Assembly: GCA_009602725.1 (NCBI GenBank)
Contig: WELB01000130.1
Coordinates: 194,749-258,748, forward strand
From: Spirogloea muscicola
Taxonomy: Eukaryota; Streptophyta; Zygnematophyceae; Spirogloeales; Spirogloeaceae
Direction: 5' to 3'
DNA length: 64,000 nucleotides
Part shown: positions 61,496-64,000 of the stretch, piece after piece
Layout of the letters: each line of letters starts with the position of its first letter
How positions within the stretch are numbered: the first letter of the stretch is position 1
Notes under the pieces: generated by a model
The model's input: the letters and a program-made list of their open reading frames with translations, nothing else
What the model was told of the DNA's origin: nothing
Databases searched by the model: none
Made by a program: the position numbers and the translations under genes

Positions 61496-61541
61496 TTGGC
61501 TGTCCCAAAAAGGGGGGCAAGGGCTGTGAAAGCTCAGCCCC
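61496..61541 (-). repeat. R2 hairpin repeat copy (inverted)
   Basis: On the minus strand GGGCTGAGCTTTCACAGCCC, then TTGCCCCCCTTTTTGGGACA. The arms are perfect; the block after them is altered. Confidence 0.7.
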
Positions 61542-62195
61542 ATGAAGAACTGTAACTTAACCGGACTCGCAGTTGTTCCCAAGCGGCAGGAAAGAAGCTC
61601 TGCAGCTCTCCCGCGGCCGTCCGGCTGATCGTCCCGGTTGTCGGCGGGAGCTTTGTTCCGCGTTAACAAGACATTTGTAAGGCTAGAATTGGCCTCCCTT
61701 TCAATTTCATGCGCACCGCGCGCCTTCTCTCCGCGTGTGAGCCACTGCCGGGTCAACGCCAGCCTCCACGGTTACTGGACCCAGTGATGGTAGCAGGTTT
61801 CATCCAACCGTGGCCCACCGGTATCTGCACACTGGAGCTCGAACTTCACCTCATCGCCGTTACCGCCGTTAACCCGCGGGCCGTCATGACCGTGAGCCAG
61901 GCTGCGGCATCGCACGGCCGGCGGTTGCTCAAGATGGTGGCCGATCTCCGCCGTCCGATGAGACCGTGGGAGGGTTTAACGACACCCCCCCCAACAGCGT
62001 GAGGCGCGACCTAAGCCCTCGGCTCGGGCTTTAATCAACGGAATTGATCTGTAGGCCTCGGGGACCCTACCGGCCTTCAGTCCCGTTGACCCCTCTGGGG
62101 GGCCATTCGGGTGGCCCAAACCCCGCCCCACAGCCAGCAGACGGCAGACCAGGCTCATTAAAATCCCAACCCCCCCACCGGCGCGCCTTGGCTCC

Positions 62196-62235
<40 letters not shown>

Positions 62236-62937
62236 ACGAGGCTTACAATGAGAAGCTCAGGTATTCCTTGCCCGTTCCCTTCGGACCCTGGTCATTNCCC
62301 GCACAAGCCTGGCCTTGTGTCCCGCATGCCTCATTGGCCGCAGTTGGGCCGCCGTGCTGGGGTCCATACGAGAGCGGCTCATGCTCCTCGGTAGTGAGGC
62401 CAAGGGTTTGGTGGAGGCTACCGCAGCATCTGCTGCTGGGGACCGCTTAGGAGTGCGACGAGCGGACTAGCTGGCAGTGCTGGCAGTTGGCGACGATGCC
62501 ATTGCAATCCTGGCAATCAATATAGTCGCGTCGACGCCCCTTAGATCGTGTCACCTCGTGCCAAAGATGCTCTAATAACTGAAGCGAAGGCAGAGGTATT
62601 GCACTAGCTTCTGCTGCGGCTGTTGCTGCTATCGGAGTAGCTTGTAGCGGAGAAGCCCTTTAGCTTTGGGCAGGGGTATACGGAGACAAAGCCGAGTATA
62701 ATGGTGTGGTGGCTTCATCGATCGATTTTTGAGTGACTCGACTGGCCTACTGCAAATGCCTGCCTAGTTGCAATCGGTTTTGAAAGTCCTTCCTGCGGCT
62801 GCAGGCAGGTGCTGGGGGACCTACCACCCCCTCAAGTGTGTGTCCTGTGGTTGTCAGCGCTCATCCAGCTCGGCCTTGGTGGTTGAGCTTCTCATTGCTG
62901 CTTCCTGCTGCTGTTTGTGCTCTTGCAGGCAGCAGCC

Positions 62938-64000
62938 ATGTTCACGGCACGCAGAAAGATCCAGAAAGAGAAGGGCCAGGAGCCAGACGAGTTTGAGGAG
63001 ACAGTTGCTCAGGTACTGCAATGTACTTACAATGCAATGTAAAAGTTGCCTTTGCATCGCAGACCACTTGGAAGGGGGGTCAATTAGTGATGTGGCGGCG
63101 GTCAGTTGTGGGTATGATGAGAAACTGTCGCCCCAGTCCTACATGCGTGCTTGCACGCTCTGAGGATTGACGATAGCACGTCAGTCTGACCCAGCATTGA
63201 CCTGAATGTCCTATTCTCTGTCTTCTTGTTTCTGTGCATGACATTATCAGACTAGCCATCGAATGCAGCATCTAGTGATTTGTGCAGTAGTGTTTAGTCG
63301 TCTTTGACATGGCCTCCGGTCTCATTTGTGGAGCCTTGGGCTTGGGATACAGGCTCTCTTCGACTTGGAGGCCACAAATCAGGAGCTCAAGAGCGATCTC
63401 AAAGACCTCTACATTAACTCCGCGAAGTGAGTCCGTCTTTGATGCAGAATACCTGCAAAATTCTTAGCTCTCCTCTTCATTTGACCAGCTGGCTGTCATG
63501 GTGTGCTTGTGCATTGAGCTCAAGCCAGTGTGTGTTGACAAAGTAGAGGACGGCCAGCCCTTTGCAGTACGTAGCAATCGAATCATTGGCTGCAGTGCTG
63601 ACCAGTGATTAATCGCCATTGCAGGGAGATTGACGTATCCAGCAGCCGGAAAGCTATTATTGTCCAGGTACCTTTCCGGTTGCGGAAGGCTTTCCAGAAA
63701 ATCCATGCTCAGTTGATTCGTGAGCTTGAGAAGAAGTTCAGCGGCAAGGTAGGCTTCTTCACATTCTCTAGATGCTTGATTACTTTACCGCCGAAGGATG
63801 TCATCTGCTGCTCTGACCATGAGAGGTGCAGCATACGAGTACATGTGCTGACGGCGCCATGTATACTGTCATCTGGGCAGGATGTTGTCTTGGTCACCAC
63901 AAGACGCATTCTGAAGCCACCCAAGAAGGGGTCTGCTGCCCAGAGGCCTCGCTCACGCACCTTGACCTCTGTCCACGAGGCCATACTGGAAGACCTTGTC
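62938..64000 (+). CDS. RPS7: Small-subunit ribosomal protein eS7 (RPS7), 3' end beyond the window
   Basis: Component of the cytosolic 40S ribosomal subunit. Exons in phase: 62938-63012 ([20 protein letters not shown]), 63353-63426 ([20 protein letters not shown]), 63625-63748 ([37 protein letters not shown]) and 63881 to the window end ([33 protein letters not shown]). The match to eS7 is continuous and the missing part is only the C-terminal third. The ATG follows a probable 5'-UTR splice acceptor, a layout common for ribosomal protein genes. Confidence 0.96.

Larger units (their letters stand above)
59497..62937. other. Repeat-rich stretch with no recognised gene
   Basis: 3.4 kb between the LRR-SAPS start and the eS7 start. 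It holds R2 copies (59939, 60055, 60560, 61500), R1 copies (60215, 60452), an 18-bp direct repeat (60759/60836), CGG runs (62198-62233) and a single N at 62297. The open frames here are fragments in repeats or GC-rich low complexity. The last few hundred bases should be the eS7 promoter and 5' UTR, with a probable 5'-UTR acceptor (CTCTTGCAG) at about 62928. Confidence 0.55.

Noticed and set aside
1-64000. CRISPR array, prophage, integron or bacterial operon
   Set aside because: No regularly spaced repeats of the right size and no prokaryotic genes. The intron-rich genes show this is a eukaryotic nuclear region.

Overview
The window looks like nuclear DNA of a green alga (Chlorophyta, plausibly a trebouxiophyte or a relative). 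The evidence is a major LHCII chlorophyll a/b protein, plant-type proteins (an ANP/NPK1 MAPKKK, a PAO5-like polyamine oxidase, a pKIWI502-like flavin oxidoreductase), GC-rich exons with many short GT-AG introns, and long CGG/GCC microsatellites. The genes are ordinary eukaryotic housekeeping genes split into 3 to 15 exons, so most long open frames on the opposite strand are shadows. Exon edges were set by hand from splice signals, reading phase and remembered family consensus. No aligner or search was run.

Layout. 1-10287 (+): a very large eIF4G with MIF4G, MA3 and a C-terminal W2 domain, 5' end outside the window. 12379-16982 (-): ANP/NPK1-type MAPKKK. 18239-21111 (+): unrecognised coiled-coil protein. 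22024-24987 (-): BCCIP. 26979-28855 (-): pKIWI502-like FAD/NAD(P) oxidoreductase, N-terminus lost at a contig join. 30118-32361 (-): RNF126/115-like RING-H2 E3 ligase, N-terminus lost at a poly-A/N join. 33166-37308 (+): LUC7-like U1 snRNP protein, 15 exons in phase. 37770-39911 (-): PAO5-like polyamine oxidase. 42900-44256 (-): LHCII apoprotein. About 46230-49818 (-): CAP10/rumi-type glycosyltransferase running into a 295-base N gap. 50641-51460 (+): Arg/Ser-rich nuclear-type protein. 52077-54761 (-): PIG-C/GPI2. 55472-59496 (-): a protein with leucine-rich repeats followed by a SAPS (PP6 regulatory subunit-like) region. 62938-64000 (+): ribosomal protein eS7, cut by the window end.

The genes do not form one pathway. 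Themes are translation (eIF4G, eS7), splicing (LUC7), signalling and protein turnover (MAPKKK, SAPS protein, RING E3), secretory-pathway glycosylation (CAP10, PIG-C), polyamine metabolism and light harvesting. Several pairs are head-to-head (MAPKKK/unknown, RING/LUC7) or tail-to-tail (eIF4G/MAPKKK, LUC7/PAO) with shared GC-rich or short spacers.

The most distinctive non-genic signal is two interspersed repeat families confined to about 25.5-61.6 kb. R1 is about 220 bp with five copies. R2 is about 50 bp with a GGGCTG...CAGCCC hairpin and at least ten copies on both strands. I could not assign either to a known class. No CRISPR array, rRNA, complete tRNA, retrovirus-like or Polinton-like element was recognised.
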